Shown here piece by piece: positions 45,651-54,345 of a DNA stretch of 64,000 bases (positions within the stretch are counted from its first letter, which is position 1; each line of letters opens with the position of its first letter). The stretch covers positions 434,001 to 498,000 of the forward strand of contig NZ_JAVAMP010000001.1 in NCBI RefSeq assembly GCF_030730905.1, in the 5' to 3' direction. Below the pieces are notes generated by a model that worked only from the letters and a program-made list of their open reading frames with translations, was not told the origin of the DNA and ran no database searches. The position numbers were made by a program, and so were the translations under genes. This DNA comes from Chengkuizengella axinellae. Lineage in GTDB: Bacteria; Bacillota; Bacilli; Paenibacillales; KCTC-33759.

Positions 45651-45710
45651 TATGGCGCATTACTCTAATAAGAGAAGCGTCTTTCTTCATTGAAAGAGTC
45701 ATTTTACGGA
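45651..45710. repeat. Dispersed intergenic repeat, copy F
   Basis: TATGGCGCATTACTCTAATA and AGAGAAGCGTCTTTCTTCAT match the repeat seen at 6763, 9532, 10165 and 15264, over 30 kb away. The unit may terminate the ceramidase-like transcript. Confidence 0.6.
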
Positions 45711-45719
45711 GGGTATTCC

Positions 45720-46556
45720 ATGAAAACAAAATTAATCATGCTTGAAGGTATCCCGGGATCGGGGAAAACAACAACATCTCAGTATATCAGTGAGTTATTA
45801 AGTGAAAAAGAATTATACAATGATTTGTACATAGAAGGTAATATAAATCACCCAGCGGATTTCGAAGGAATAGCTTGTTTGACTGAAAATCAATATAGAG
45901 AAATTTTAAGTAAATATACTGAGTTTGCTGATATTATAGAATCAATTTCTGATAAAGGAGTAAATAATAATATATATGAAATAACTTATATGAAATATAA
46001 GGATGTTATTCCTAATTCTCTATTAAGAGCATTAGAACAATATGATGTATATCATCTTCCGAATGAACTATATTGTCAGTTATTGCTTGAGCGTTGGGAA
46101 AGTTTTTCAGATAATGCCAAAAAAGAAAGTAAGATTACTATTTTTGATTGTGCATTTTTACAAAATCCTATTAATACATTGCTTGCACGTGATGATCTTC
46201 CGGTATCAGATATTAAGAGATTTATTTTTAAACTTGCCGACATAATCAAGGATCTTAACCCAGTTATAATTTATTATTACCAAGATAATATCGGAGAAAG
46301 TGTTAAAAAAATAAAGTCAAAAAGATCTACTGAATGGTTTGAACGATCTATATGGTATTATACAAAACAAAAATTTGGGGAAGTAAGAAATCTGAACGGG
46401 TTAGAAGGAGTAATACACTATTTAGAGATAAGGAAACAGGTTGAATTAGAAATAGTAAACAGTTTAACTATAGATAAATTATTATTAAATAATTCTTCCT
46501 TTGACTGGGAATCAATGTATAAAGAAATTAGAACGTTTATGGAAACAAAACTTTAA
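45720..46556 (+). CDS. P-loop kinase-like protein, substrate unknown
   Basis: The 278-residue protein starts with a Walker A motif IMLEGIPGSGKTTTSQYI and has a DCAFLQNPINTLLARDD segment that could be the Walker B/DR region of a nucleoside- or aminoglycoside-kinase-like fold. I recognise only the general P-loop kinase class. The start ATG 45720 has ACGGAGGG upstream; a longer in-frame start at 45690 has none. A broken gene follows 21 bases later. Confidence 0.7.
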   Translation: MKTKLIMLEGIPGSGKTTTSQYISELLSEKELYNDLYIEGNINHPADFEGIACLTENQYREILSKYTEFADIIESISDKGVNNNIYEITYMKYKDVIPNSLLRALEQYDVYHLPNELYCQLLLERWESFSDNAKKESKITIFDCAFLQNPINTLLARDDLPVSDIKRFIFKLADIIKDLNPVIIYYYQDNIGESVKKIKSKRSTEWFERSIWYYTKQKFGEVRNLNGLEGVIHYLEIRKQVELEIVNSLTIDKLLLNNSSFDWESMYKEIRTFMETKL

Positions 46557-46577
46557 AGGGATGAAAGAGGTTATATA

Positions 46578-46804
46578 ATGAAAAAAATAGGGTTTATTAC
46601 TTGGGGACTGAGTATTATAATATAATTTAAAACAATTTGATGGATAATTAATCCAAAGCAAAAATTTTATTTATTTTCTACATACACTCATGTTTTTGAC
46701 CCTATTGATGAGCATGGAGTAACTTATCTTGGGATCATGGGTCATTTTTCAAGGTATCCGATGGACAATTTGATTATCCATGGTGGTTAGAACCGTTTCA
46801 TTGA
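46578..46804 (+). pseudogene. Remnant of a small membrane-protein gene
   Basis: ATG at 46578 (with GAAAGAGG upstream) gives MKKIGFITWGLSIII and then stops. In another frame WIINPKQKFYLFSTYTHVFD, IDEHGVTYLGIMGHF continues. In a third frame SDGQFDYPWWLEPFH follows to 46804. The three pieces line up as one continuous hydrophobic-start protein interrupted by at least two frameshifts. I do not recognise the family. Confidence 0.55.
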
Positions 46805-46846
46805 TAGATGCAAGTAAATAGTTCATGATTCTTTAGGGGAGTGTTA

Positions 46847-47059
46847 ATGCTGAAATATATTGAGTTTGGAATAGGTAATACATGGTTTGTTAGAACTGAA
46901 ACAGAATTAAGTGATGGCACAGAATTTGAGGAAAAAGGAATCGTTGGTCCTGTTAATTTCCAGTCCGCATATATAAGAATATGGATTTATAAATCTGTTT
47001 TTATTTTTGATTTGAAAAAAGGTTTCCGCTTAGGAAAGAAAGTAACAACTTTAAACTAA
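46847..47059 (+). pseudogene. DUF3977-like protein with shifted C-terminus
   Basis: YIEFGIGNTWFVRTETELSD and EFEEKGIVGPVNFQSAYIRI match what I recall of the DUF3977 family of small Bacillus proteins of unknown role. After FDLKKG the frame ends in GKKVTTLN. The neighbouring frame encodes RKESNNFKLIFGITSR up to 47084-47090, which looks like the proper family C-terminus. One missing or extra base near the A6 run in TTGAAAAAAGG would restore it. The start ATG 46847 follows TAGGGGAG. It could still be a functional variant. Confidence 0.6.
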
Positions 47060-47140
47060 TTTTTGGTATCACAAGTAGGTGATATAGCTAGATTAGCTTA
47101 CCTATGATATAGAATTTTCACTAGTTAGGAAGTGATTGTT

Positions 47141-47848
47141 ATGAAAGAAAAAGTTTTAATTACTGGGGCTGGCAGGGGACTTGGGTATGAACTAACTAAG
47201 CATTTTTTTAATCATGAGTATGAAATCTTCCCAGTTGTACGAGATCCTGATCATGCTGATAAGTTGCAAAAAGAGTTTCCTTCTTGCAAACCAATAATAG
47301 TTGATATTACAGAAGATTCATCCATGGAAAAGATTCAATCGACTGTAACAAAATATACCAATGTGATAGATATTGTGATTAACAATGCAGGAATACCAGG
47401 CAGAGAGTATAAGTTTGAAAAAGTCAGTATATCAGAAATGAATGAAGCGATTCAAATACATTGTTTTGGTGTAATTAGAGTTGTTCAAGCTGCATTACCA
47501 ATATTGAAAAATGCTAAGAATCCAAGAGTGATTAATGTTTCTTCTCGATTAGGTTCTTTAACGAAAATGGCATCAGGTGAGTTTAAAAAAAGAAAATTTG
47601 CTTATTCCTATCGAGTGGCAAAAGCAGCTCAAAATATGCTTTCTATTTGTATGAGTAATGAACTCGAAGAGTATGGCATCAGTGTAAACTCCATTCATCC
47701 AGGAAAAATTAAAACAAGAACGGCTGCATCAGATGCGGATCTTGAACCACATGAAGCGGCAGAAAATATATTTAAATGGGTTGAAAAACTTGAAAAAGGT
47801 GAATCTAGGATATATGCAGAACCTGGAGTTGGGAAACTGCCGTGGTAA
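47141..47848 (+). CDS. Short-chain dehydrogenase/reductase (SDR)
   Basis: The 235-residue protein has the cofactor motif VLITGAGRGLGYEL (about residues 4-17), the NNAG motif in VINNAGIPG, the catalytic Ser in VINVSSRLG and the Tyr-Lys in YSYRVAKAAQ. This is a classical SDR that oxidises or reduces an alcohol/ketone with NAD(P)H. The substrate is unknown. AGGAAGTGA precedes ATG 47141. It stands at the head of a short run with two acetyltransferases. Confidence 0.9.
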   Translation: MKEKVLITGAGRGLGYELTKHFFNHEYEIFPVVRDPDHADKLQKEFPSCKPIIVDITEDSSMEKIQSTVTKYTNVIDIVINNAGIPGREYKFEKVSISEMNEAIQIHCFGVIRVVQAALPILKNAKNPRVINVSSRLGSLTKMASGEFKKRKFAYSYRVAKAAQNMLSICMSNELEEYGISVNSIHPGKIKTRTAASDADLEPHEAAENIFKWVEKLEKGESRIYAEPGVGKLPW

Positions 47849-47904
47849 TGTAAATATTTAACTTAAAATCTCAATTTTTGAATTGTTTTTAGGAGGGGAA
47901 GCAG

Positions 47905-48399
47905 ATGATTGTAAAACGATTAAATTCATCAAATGCAATAGAATATAGAGAGTTAAGACTTGAAGGTTTGTTAAACTATCCTTCTGCATTTGGTTCTAGT
48001 TATGAAGAAGAAAAAGAGAGTAGTAATGAAGTATATGAAAATAGATTGGCATCAGAGTTTATTACTTTAGGTGCGTTTGAAAATGGACAGCTAACCGGCA
48101 TTGTAACACTAGTAAAAGAAACAAAAATGAAATTAAAACATAGAGCAAATATTTATGCAATGTATGTCCGGTCTGTTGCGCATGGAAAGGGAATTGGAAA
48201 GAGTTTGATGATAGAAGCTATAAATAGAGCTAAGGAATTAGATGGTATCGAGCAAGTATATTTGAGTGTAAACAAAGATAATGTGGCTGCTAGGAGGCTG
48301 TATCTTTCTATGGGATTTGAGACATTTGGTATAGATAAAAGGTCTCTAAAGATTGAAGATACATATTACGATGAAGAACACATGGTGTTGTTCCTATAA
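47905..48399 (+). CDS. GNAT-family N-acetyltransferase
   Basis: The 164-residue protein has the acetyl-CoA pyrophosphate loop V-R-x-x-x-x-G-x-G-x as VRSVAHGKGIGKSLMIEA (~93-110) and the C-terminal NKDNVAARRLYLSMGFETFG, both standard for GNAT. The acceptor is unknown. TAGGAGGGG precedes the ATG. Confidence 0.9.
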   Translation: MIVKRLNSSNAIEYRELRLEGLLNYPSAFGSSYEEEKESSNEVYENRLASEFITLGAFENGQLTGIVTLVKETKMKLKHRANIYAMYVRSVAHGKGIGKSLMIEAINRAKELDGIEQVYLSVNKDNVAARRLYLSMGFETFGIDKRSLKIEDTYYDEEHMVLFL

Positions 48400-48443
48400 C
48401 ATAGTTGTAAGTTAAATGAAATAATAGAGAAGAGGAACTTGTG

Positions 48444-48983
48444 ATGTCAAATCAATTATTTGAAGGGGAACAATTAAAATTAAGAGCACTGAATGATTCA
48501 GATATTCCTACTATTTTGAAATGGTATGAAAATGCTGATTTTTTAAATTTCTTCTCTGCCGAAGCCGCAATTCCAAAACAAGCTCATGAATTCAAAAAAT
48601 GGACTGAAGCATCCAATTCAAATGAATTTCGTTTTGCAGTTAGATTAAAGGAAACAGATGAGTTGATCGGTATGATAGAAATTGATGGTGTATTGTGGAA
48701 TCATCGAACAGCATGGATATCAATGGCGATTGGAGATAAAGAAAACTGGTCAAAGGGTTACGGAACTGAGATGTTAACACTAGCTCTTCGGTATGCATTT
48801 AGTGAACTGAATCTATATCGTTTGCAGTTAACCGTTTTTGAGTTCAATGAACGAGCAGTTGCATTATATGAAAAACTTGGTTTTAAACAAGAGGGAACTT
48901 ACCGAGAGTTTCTTGAGCGCGAAGGTAAGCGTTATGATATGTTTCTATATGGATTGTTAAGACATGAATATCATGCTAGGTAG
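48444..48983 (+). CDS. GNAT-family acetyltransferase (RimJ/RimL-like)
   Basis: The 179-residue protein starts LFEGEQLKLRALNDSDIPTI, has GDKENWSKGYGTEMLTLALR as the acetyl-CoA loop and NERAVALYEKLGFKQEGTYR near the end, typical for the RimJ/RimL group that acetylates protein N-termini or other amines. The target is unknown. The start may be ATG 48444 or the GTG just before it; AGAGGAAC lies upstream. It is followed by a strong terminator. Confidence 0.9.
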   Translation: MSNQLFEGEQLKLRALNDSDIPTILKWYENADFLNFFSAEAAIPKQAHEFKKWTEASNSNEFRFAVRLKETDELIGMIEIDGVLWNHRTAWISMAIGDKENWSKGYGTEMLTLALRYAFSELNLYRLQLTVFEFNERAVALYEKLGFKQEGTYREFLEREGKRYDMFLYGLLRHEYHAR

Positions 48984-48987
48984 AAAA

Positions 48988-49019
48988 CACACCCTGTACA
49001 AGATACGGGGTGTGTTTTG
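48988..49019. terminator. Bidirectional terminator between GNAT and deoD
   Basis: ACACACCCTGTA and TACGGGGTGTGT pair around CAAGA, with TTTTGTT after on the plus strand and A-rich sequence before it, so it can end both convergent transcripts. Confidence 0.85.
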
Positions 49020-49029
49020 TTATAATATT

Positions 49030-49731
49030 TTATTTAATTACGGCGTCTAATGCTACTTCAATCATTTCGTTAAAAGTGGTTTGTCTTTCTTGAGAAGTCG
49101 TTTCTTCACCTGTTAAAATATGATCACTTACGGTTAAAACGGATAATGCATTAACATCAAATTTTGATGCTAAAGTGTATAATGCTGTTGTTTCCATTTC
49201 TACAGCAAGTACACCATAACGAGCTAATTTTTCGAGTTGGGCATTGTCATTGTAAAATTGATCAGCCGTAAATACATTCCCGACTTTAATTTCGAGACCT
49301 TTCTCAACACCAGTATCATATGCTTTCTTCAAAAGATCAAAACTTGCAGTTGGAGCATAATCAATAGGGCCAAACTCAACACGATTCATTTGTGAATCTG
49401 TTGAAGAGGTCATGGCTAGAATGACGTCTCGAACTTTAACGTCTTTTTGAATTGCACCGCATGATCCAACCCGAATTAGATTTTTTACACCATAACTCTG
49501 GATCAACTCATTAACATAAATAGAGATAGAAGGGACTCCCATCCCTGTTCCTTGTACAGAAATGCGTTCATTTTTATATGTACCTGTAAATCCTAACATA
49601 CCACGAACATTGTTATAACAAGAAATGTCTTCTAAAAATGTTTCAGCAATATATTTTGCTCTTAACGGATCACCTGGTAGCAGAATCGTTTCAGCGATTT
49701 CATTTTCTTTTGCTTCAATATGTACACTCAT
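49030..49731 (-). CDS. deoD: Purine-nucleoside phosphorylase, DeoD type
   Basis: The 233-residue protein has the same length as B. subtilis DeoD and very similar sequence ([86 protein letters not shown]). The hexameric enzyme splits purine nucleosides with phosphate to base and ribose-1-phosphate. The start MSVHIEAKE at 49731 fits the family; a TTG three codons earlier is less likely. It is divergent from nagA. Confidence 0.97.
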   Translation of the reverse strand: MSVHIEAKENEIAETILLPGDPLRAKYIAETFLEDISCYNNVRGMLGFTGTYKNERISVQGTGMGVPSISIYVNELIQSYGVKNLIRVGSCGAIQKDVKVRDVILAMTSSTDSQMNRVEFGPIDYAPTASFDLLKKAYDTGVEKGLEIKVGNVFTADQFYNDNAQLEKLARYGVLAVEMETTALYTLASKFDVNALSVLTVSDHILTGEETTSQERQTTFNEMIEVALDAVIK

Positions 49732-49963
49732 TTTCTTCAATTCCTTTACTTTTGTTTTTCAGAGTTACCTTCTTTTAGGTTGAAGTATATAACCTTGCTT
49801 AACCAATGTATCATAATCAATATTTTGATTCAAATAAGGTCATTTTGTGAATGAAATTTCCCCCTATTTTTATAGCTAAATTTCGTTTATAGTTTATAGT
49901 AGTGTAGTGAAATAGCTGAAACACTATGAGTGGAGTATTGATAGTAATTTGAGGTGATTTATA

Positions 49964-51130
49964 TTGTTAATATATAATGCAAATGTTGTATGCTTAAATG
50001 ATTTGATTGAACAAGGTGCAGTTTATATCCAGAATGGAAGAGTAAATAGGATCTTAAGTCATCAAGAACTGGATTCTTTTCTATTGAAAAAACCTGATCT
50101 ATACAGCGTGAATGCTGGAGGTGCCTGGTTAATTCCTGGATTTGTAGATGTTCATGTACATGGTGGGAACGGATATGATTTTATGGATGCCACGGAAGAG
50201 TCTCTTCTGGGAATTAGTAAATTCCATGCTCAACATGGAACAACTTCAATGTTGGCGACAACGGTTACATCTTCAAAGGATAACATTGAAAAAGTGCTGA
50301 AATCTGTAGCAAGTTTTCAGGAGGAAATCCAACCTTTTGCTCAAGTCATAGGAGTTCATTTAGAAGGTCCATTTATCAGCCCCAATATGCCAGGTGCACA
50401 AAACCCAAATTATATCGTTCCTCCAAATGTGAATTGGATGAAGGAATGGACAGAGATTTATCCTAATATTGTAAAAATTTTAACTTTGGCACCTGAAGCA
50501 GACCATGCGATAGAAGTGATTGAATATAGCTTATCACAAGGGATTGTTATAGCATGTGGCCATTCAGATGGGACATATGAGGAAATTTTAAGAGCAACGG
50601 AGGCTGGTTTAACCCACTCTGTTCATATGTATAATGCAATGAGAGGTTTTCATCATAGAGAACCTGGTGTAGCAGGAAATATATTAGTCAATGAAGGATT
50701 GAGCACTGAAATTATAGCAGACGGAGAACATGTTCATCCTGTTTCCATTCAATTATTAACTAAATTGAAAAACAAAGATAATTTACTTCTAATTACTGAT
50801 GCAATGTCTGCAGCTGGTTTAGGGGACGGGACTTATAATTTAGGTGGACTAGAAGTTGTTATGAAGGATAATGTTGCAAGGTTAAAAGAAGGTGGGAATC
50901 TTGCAGGAAGCAGTTTAACGATGATTGAAGGGTTTAAATATATGGTGAACACAGTAGGATTGTCTGTTTCAGAAGCTAGTAAATTAGCTAGTTATAATCC
51001 AGCAAAACTGTTGGGTCTTGAATATGAAGTTGGAAGTATAAGAGAAGGGTATCAAGCAGACCTGTTATTGTTAACAAAAGATTTAGAGATAGAAAAGGTA
51101 TGGAAAAGAGGGGAACTAATAGAGTTTTAA
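49964..51130 (+). CDS. nagA: N-acetylglucosamine-6-phosphate deacetylase
   Basis: This is a 388-residue amidohydrolase. FVDVHVHGGNGYDFMDATEE carries the first metal motif. GVHLEGPFISPNMPGAQNP has the metal Glu, IACGHSDGTYEEIL and LTHSVHMYNAMRGFHHREPG have the metal His residues, and LITDAMSAAGLGDGTYNLGG has the catalytic Asp. It deacetylates GlcNAc-6-P in amino-sugar use and wall recycling. The start is TTG 49964 with GAGGTGA upstream. nagB and a NagR regulator are not adjacent, which is unusual. Confidence 0.95.
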   Translation: MLIYNANVVCLNDLIEQGAVYIQNGRVNRILSHQELDSFLLKKPDLYSVNAGGAWLIPGFVDVHVHGGNGYDFMDATEESLLGISKFHAQHGTTSMLATTVTSSKDNIEKVLKSVASFQEEIQPFAQVIGVHLEGPFISPNMPGAQNPNYIVPPNVNWMKEWTEIYPNIVKILTLAPEADHAIEVIEYSLSQGIVIACGHSDGTYEEILRATEAGLTHSVHMYNAMRGFHHREPGVAGNILVNEGLSTEIIADGEHVHPVSIQLLTKLKNKDNLLLITDAMSAAGLGDGTYNLGGLEVVMKDNVARLKEGGNLAGSSLTMIEGFKYMVNTVGLSVSEASKLASYNPAKLLGLEYEVGSIREGYQADLLLLTKDLEIEKVWKRGELIEF

Positions 51131-51230
51131 ACTATAATGATATTTGTAAAACTTTCTCATGGAAAAATAAAGTAATGAAAAGTATAATGAATTGAACGGA
51201 ATCAATTTAAATAGAAGGTTGGTTGAATTA

Positions 51231-51401
51231 ATGGGTGGACCAATAAGTTTGCTAATCGGACTTCTGATATGGGTTATTTCTATTTTGATAATCAGTAAAA
51301 TTTCTAAACAAAAAGAATCGGAAATTCATATGTTATGGAAGATCATTGTATCTTTCTTTGGACCGTTCGGTGTTTTAGCTTATTACTTAAAAGTTAGATA
51401 G
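51231..51401 (+). CDS. Small membrane protein, PLDc_N-like (first of a pair)
   Basis: The protein has about 56 residues. Two helices (LLIGLLIWVISILIISKI and IIVSFFGPFGVLAYYL) end in the G-P-x-G-x-x-x-Y pattern of phospholipase-D-nuclease N-terminal (PLDc_N) proteins. ATG 51231 is preceded by AGAAGG at a somewhat long distance. The function is unknown. It is similar in layout to the next gene. Confidence 0.6.
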   Translation: MGGPISLLIGLLIWVISILIISKISKQKESEIHMLWKIIVSFFGPFGVLAYYLKVR

Positions 51402-51546
51402 TCATTAAAGTTGTATCATGTTCATTGGAACATGATTTTTTTTGTGCTTTTTTTTTATAGTATATGGAATGGAAATGTATACATAATAAAGACAATGATA
51501 AAGAAGTGACAGTTCTTTTCAAATTATTTTTTATAGGGGTATGGTC

Positions 51547-51729
51547 ATGGAAGTCATCATTGCAGTTTATTATGTTTTATGGTTTTTTTCCATTGTAGGG
51601 CTCATTTGGCTTTGGGCTGATGCTACTGAAAAAAGAGGAACGAATATTGGATGTTTATGGGCCTTGGTCGTTTTGATCCTCGGACCGATTGCTTTTATAG
51701 CCTATTTGTTTGTTAGAAAGGCAGATTAA
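51547..51729 (+). CDS. Small membrane protein, PLDc_N-like (second of a pair)
   Basis: The protein has about 60 residues. Helices VYYVLWFFSIVGLIWLWADA and LWALVVLILGPIAFIAYLFV show the same two-helix layout and L-G-P-x-x-x-x-x-YL ending as the gene at 51231. TAGGGGT lies before ATG 51547 (ATG 51541 would be too close to it). The function is unknown. Confidence 0.6.
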   Translation: MEVIIAVYYVLWFFSIVGLIWLWADATEKRGTNIGCLWALVVLILGPIAFIAYLFVRKAD

Positions 51730-51833
51730 TTAACTATTAAATGAATGTTAGTATATGGGGGCAATAGCTCATACAAAACATCTTTCTCTTGTATAAAATA
51801 GTTAATCAAATTATAAAAGAGGAGAGGTTTTAA

Positions 51834-52390
51834 ATGAGTATGAAGGAACATCCTTTTATCACCTCAGATCAAGATTCACCAAACCAAGGAATGGAAGAAT
51901 CACTAACTCCATTAATAACAGTAGACATTCTTACAGTTGAAGTGTATATATGTCAACCTGGAAGCAAGTGAAATTGGATTCTTCAGTGGATTATTGAGAG
52001 ATTGCAGTTTCTGGTAACATTTTTTCAACTGTAGCTTCTGGACTTCTTCGTAATAATATACCGTTAGCTAGACAAAGTGATCAGATTGTATCAACAAATT
52101 CAACACAGGATATTGGAACTATTCCTGAGTTAACATGGGTGGATCAAAATCCACCACTTGGATTAAATATTTATACAATTGTTATGACTCGTTTATTGGA
52201 TAATGTAAATGACGTTCTTATCGGGACGAAAGCTTTAAACGCGACTGTTTTATTCCCGGAAACAAAGTTTCTTAAGAAGCCTTTTATTGAATCACAACAA
52301 TTCGATTTTGATGAAAATGATTTACAATTGATTACGGATATGCCAGTATGTGTTGCTGAAGTGAAAGTATGTGTAACAAATCCGTCATAA
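51834..52390 (+). pseudogene. Beta-rich surface-type protein, copy 1, broken by frameshift and stop
   Basis: ATG 51834 follows GAGGAGAGG and gives MSMKEHPFITSDQDSPNQG, stopping at 51971. A second frame continues with QVKLDSSVDY, a TGA, then EIAVSGNIFSTVASGLLRNN, TWVDQNPPLGLNIYTIVMTR and VNDVLIGTKALNATVLFP to 52390. It contains at least one frameshift and one nonsense codon. The wording (FRNG/LLRNN, TWVD, LIGTKALNA) recalls beta-sandwich proteins of spore or cell surfaces, but I cannot name the family. A second copy follows at once. Confidence 0.65.
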
Positions 52391-52715
52391 AGACAGAATA
52401 TTGATTCACTCCTAGAAGTGGGCATTCATCTACCCAAGTTAATCCTGGGGTGACATCAAATTCTTCTCCATTTGGTATAACATAAGAATTTATGTGTGTT
52501 TGTTCAGCTAATAACAACCCGTTTCTAAATAATTGATAATTAACAATAGAATCGGTAGGTGTATCTGATATTAAAGCTTCTATGCGCATATTTACAGTAG
52601 AATCTAACTTTATTTGAGTGCTCTTGATGAGTCGTGTAGCCGGTGATGTTAATATTTCAGATGTACTTATTGGTACAAAATCTTTAAATGCTACCGTGAT
52701 CTCTACCAGGAAATT
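52391..52715. pseudogene. Copy 2 of the same protein, with an internal inversion
   Basis: On the minus strand from about 52612 down to 52392 the sequence encodes KLDSTVNMRIEALISD, SIVNYQLFRNGLLLAEQ and TWVDECPLLGVNQYSVFMT, homologous to copy 1. The continuation, RVAGDVNISDVLIGTKSLNA with TVIS, is on the plus strand at 52629-52703. Flipping the segment between about 52386 and 52626 would join VFMT to RVAGDVN in one frame, exactly as in copy 1 (VMTRLLDNVNDVLIG). ATGA lies at the right end and its complement TCAT at the left, a possible microhomology. Confidence 0.65.
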
Positions 52716-52872
52716 ATGATTTCTTGGTCAAATATATTAATAGTTAAACATGTTGATAATAGATTATGTTAAAATTTTAGGTAATCTATTTTTAATTCAT
52801 ACAGAAAAGGTTATGAGGTTTTTAGTTTTATGTAATTGCAAAATTCAACTGTTAGACTTAGGGGGATTAATG

Positions 52873-53523
52873 ATGAATCTAAAAGCAGTTTTATTTGATT
52901 TTGACGGAACAATAGCAGATACACTGCCAGAAGTTTTTAATTCTTTTAATGATGTTTTTATGTATTATGAAGGTAAACATTTAACAGGTAAAGAGATTAT
53001 ACAGTTATTTGGACCTACTGAAGATGAAATTATATTAGATTTTTTACAGAACAAACAACTAGCCGATGAGGCGATTGAAAGATATTATACTACATATCAA
53101 AAAGCACATTCTAGCATAATGAAAAGTTCGAATGAAATTATATCAATGTTAAAGTTGTTAATAGACAAGAAACTACGATTAGGAATCATTACTGGCAAGA
53201 GCAGAAGAGGGTTAGATATTTCCTTAAATGAACTAGGTATAGCTTCTATGTTTGAAGCAACTGTAGCGGGAAATGAAGTGCAACATCCGAAACCAGATCC
53301 GGAAGGTATATTAAAAACAATGGAGATGATGAACTTGAAAAAGAATGAAGTTATTTTCGTAGGTGATAGTAACGCAGATATTAAGGCAGGGAAAGCTGCA
53401 AATATATTAACCGTAGGAGTACATTGGTTATCAACAGTTCAAAGCTCTAGTTTTGAGATTGAACCAGACTATTATATTACAAAAACAGTGGATTTTATGA
53501 AGTTTGTTGAAGAGCACATATAA
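52873..53523 (+). CDS. HAD-superfamily hydrolase (phosphoglycolate phosphatase-like)
   Basis: The 216-residue protein has motif I VLFDFDGTIADTLPE (residues ~6-20), motif II in LGIITGKSRRGLD (Thr), motif III in HPKPDPEGI (Lys) and motif IV VIFVGDSNADIKAGKAA. It is a Gph/PgmB-like HAD phosphatase with an alpha-helical cap. The substrate is unknown. ATG 52873 (or 52870) follows TTAGGGGGA; the frame is open much further upstream but without a ribosome-binding site. Confidence 0.9.
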   Translation: MNLKAVLFDFDGTIADTLPEVFNSFNDVFMYYEGKHLTGKEIIQLFGPTEDEIILDFLQNKQLADEAIERYYTTYQKAHSSIMKSSNEIISMLKLLIDKKLRLGIITGKSRRGLDISLNELGIASMFEATVAGNEVQHPKPDPEGILKTMEMMNLKKNEVIFVGDSNADIKAGKAANILTVGVHWLSTVQSSSFEIEPDYYITKTVDFMKFVEEHI

Positions 53524-53609
53524 AATTTAAGCAAGATTCAATTTGGAAATTAAATAGGATCGTTTAATTAAATGTTCCGATCACTAGCAGATTAAAAGGA
53601 GGGGCTGTT

Positions 53610-53918
53610 TTGGAAAGTTTTACAGAAAAAGCGATTAAAATCATAAAACAAATCCCTGCAGGAAAAGTAATGACTTACGGTCAAATTGCCAAAATAGCGG
53701 GGAGCCCAAGAGGAGCTAGACAGGTAGTGAGAATTCTTCATTCCATGAGTCAAAAACATAAACTCCCTTGGCATAGAGTGATCAATGCCAAAGGTGAAAT
53801 AGGGTTAAAGGATGATTTATTTTTTATTCAAAAGATGTCACTTGAAAGTGAAGGTGTAGTGTTTATTTCCGAACGCTCAATAAGTCTCGAAAAATTTCAA
53901 TACCATACGGAACATTAA
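53610..53918 (+). CDS. Alkyltransferase-like protein (ATL), MGMT family without the acceptor Cys
   Basis: The 102-residue protein consists of the MGMT C-terminal DNA-binding domain (PAGKVMTYGQIAKIAGSPRG, ARQVVRILHSM). The active-site PCHRV motif of methyltransferases is replaced by PWHRV (~54-58), so the Cys acceptor is Trp. This is the mark of ATL proteins, which bind alkylated guanine and recruit nucleotide excision repair instead of repairing directly. AAAGGAGG precedes the TTG start. The 3' end overlaps the end of a GNAT relic on the other strand. Confidence 0.9.
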   Translation: MESFTEKAIKIIKQIPAGKVMTYGQIAKIAGSPRGARQVVRILHSMSQKHKLPWHRVINAKGEIGLKDDLFFIQKMSLESEGVVFISERSISLEKFQYHTEH

Positions 53919-54207
53919 AGCTCCATCCAGAATCTTCTAACTATATTTCCACTTTCCTCAACATAATCTGAATCAGGAATCCCGCCATTATTTAATATTG
54001 TTTTTTTTGATGAGGAACAAATCCATCTGGAATATTTAAACCTTTTTCAGATTCATATAAAAAATTTAACAAACCATGGAAATCGGATGGATCCTGGCTA
54101 ATTACAAAAGGGACATACTTCTCTCCACTGTCAACCCAATCCTGATAAAAAGATAGATACTCTTGTTTTAATTCTTCTGTAGGTTTACTTAAATAAACTA
54201 CATTCAT
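53915..54207 (-). pseudogene. GNAT acetyltransferase with central deletion
   Basis: The frame from 54207 encodes a GNAT-like N-terminus (EELKQEYLSFYQDWVDSGEK, VPFVISQDPSDFHGLLNFLY) of about 65 residues and stops at 53992. Directly after, in another frame, NNGGIPDSDYVEESGN and RRFWMEL to the stop at 53915 form the usual C-terminus of this GNAT group. The central acetyl-CoA-binding part (R-x-x-G-x-G-x) is missing. One deletion explains both the loss and the frame change. Confidence 0.75.
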
Positions 54208-54345
54208 AACTGCTCCCCCTTTAATGATTTTCCAACTATTCTACCATAATTTAGATGCAACAATATACAAAAAAATAACGTTTATTGTATATCGCCTTTT
54301 GCTTGTTGAAAGCATCATATACTCATAAAACATGGAGGAGTTACT

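Noticed and set aside
52171-52589. Two minus-strand open frames taken as genes of their own
   Set aside because: The first is a shadow of broken copy 1. The second is the inverted part of copy 2, not an independent gene.
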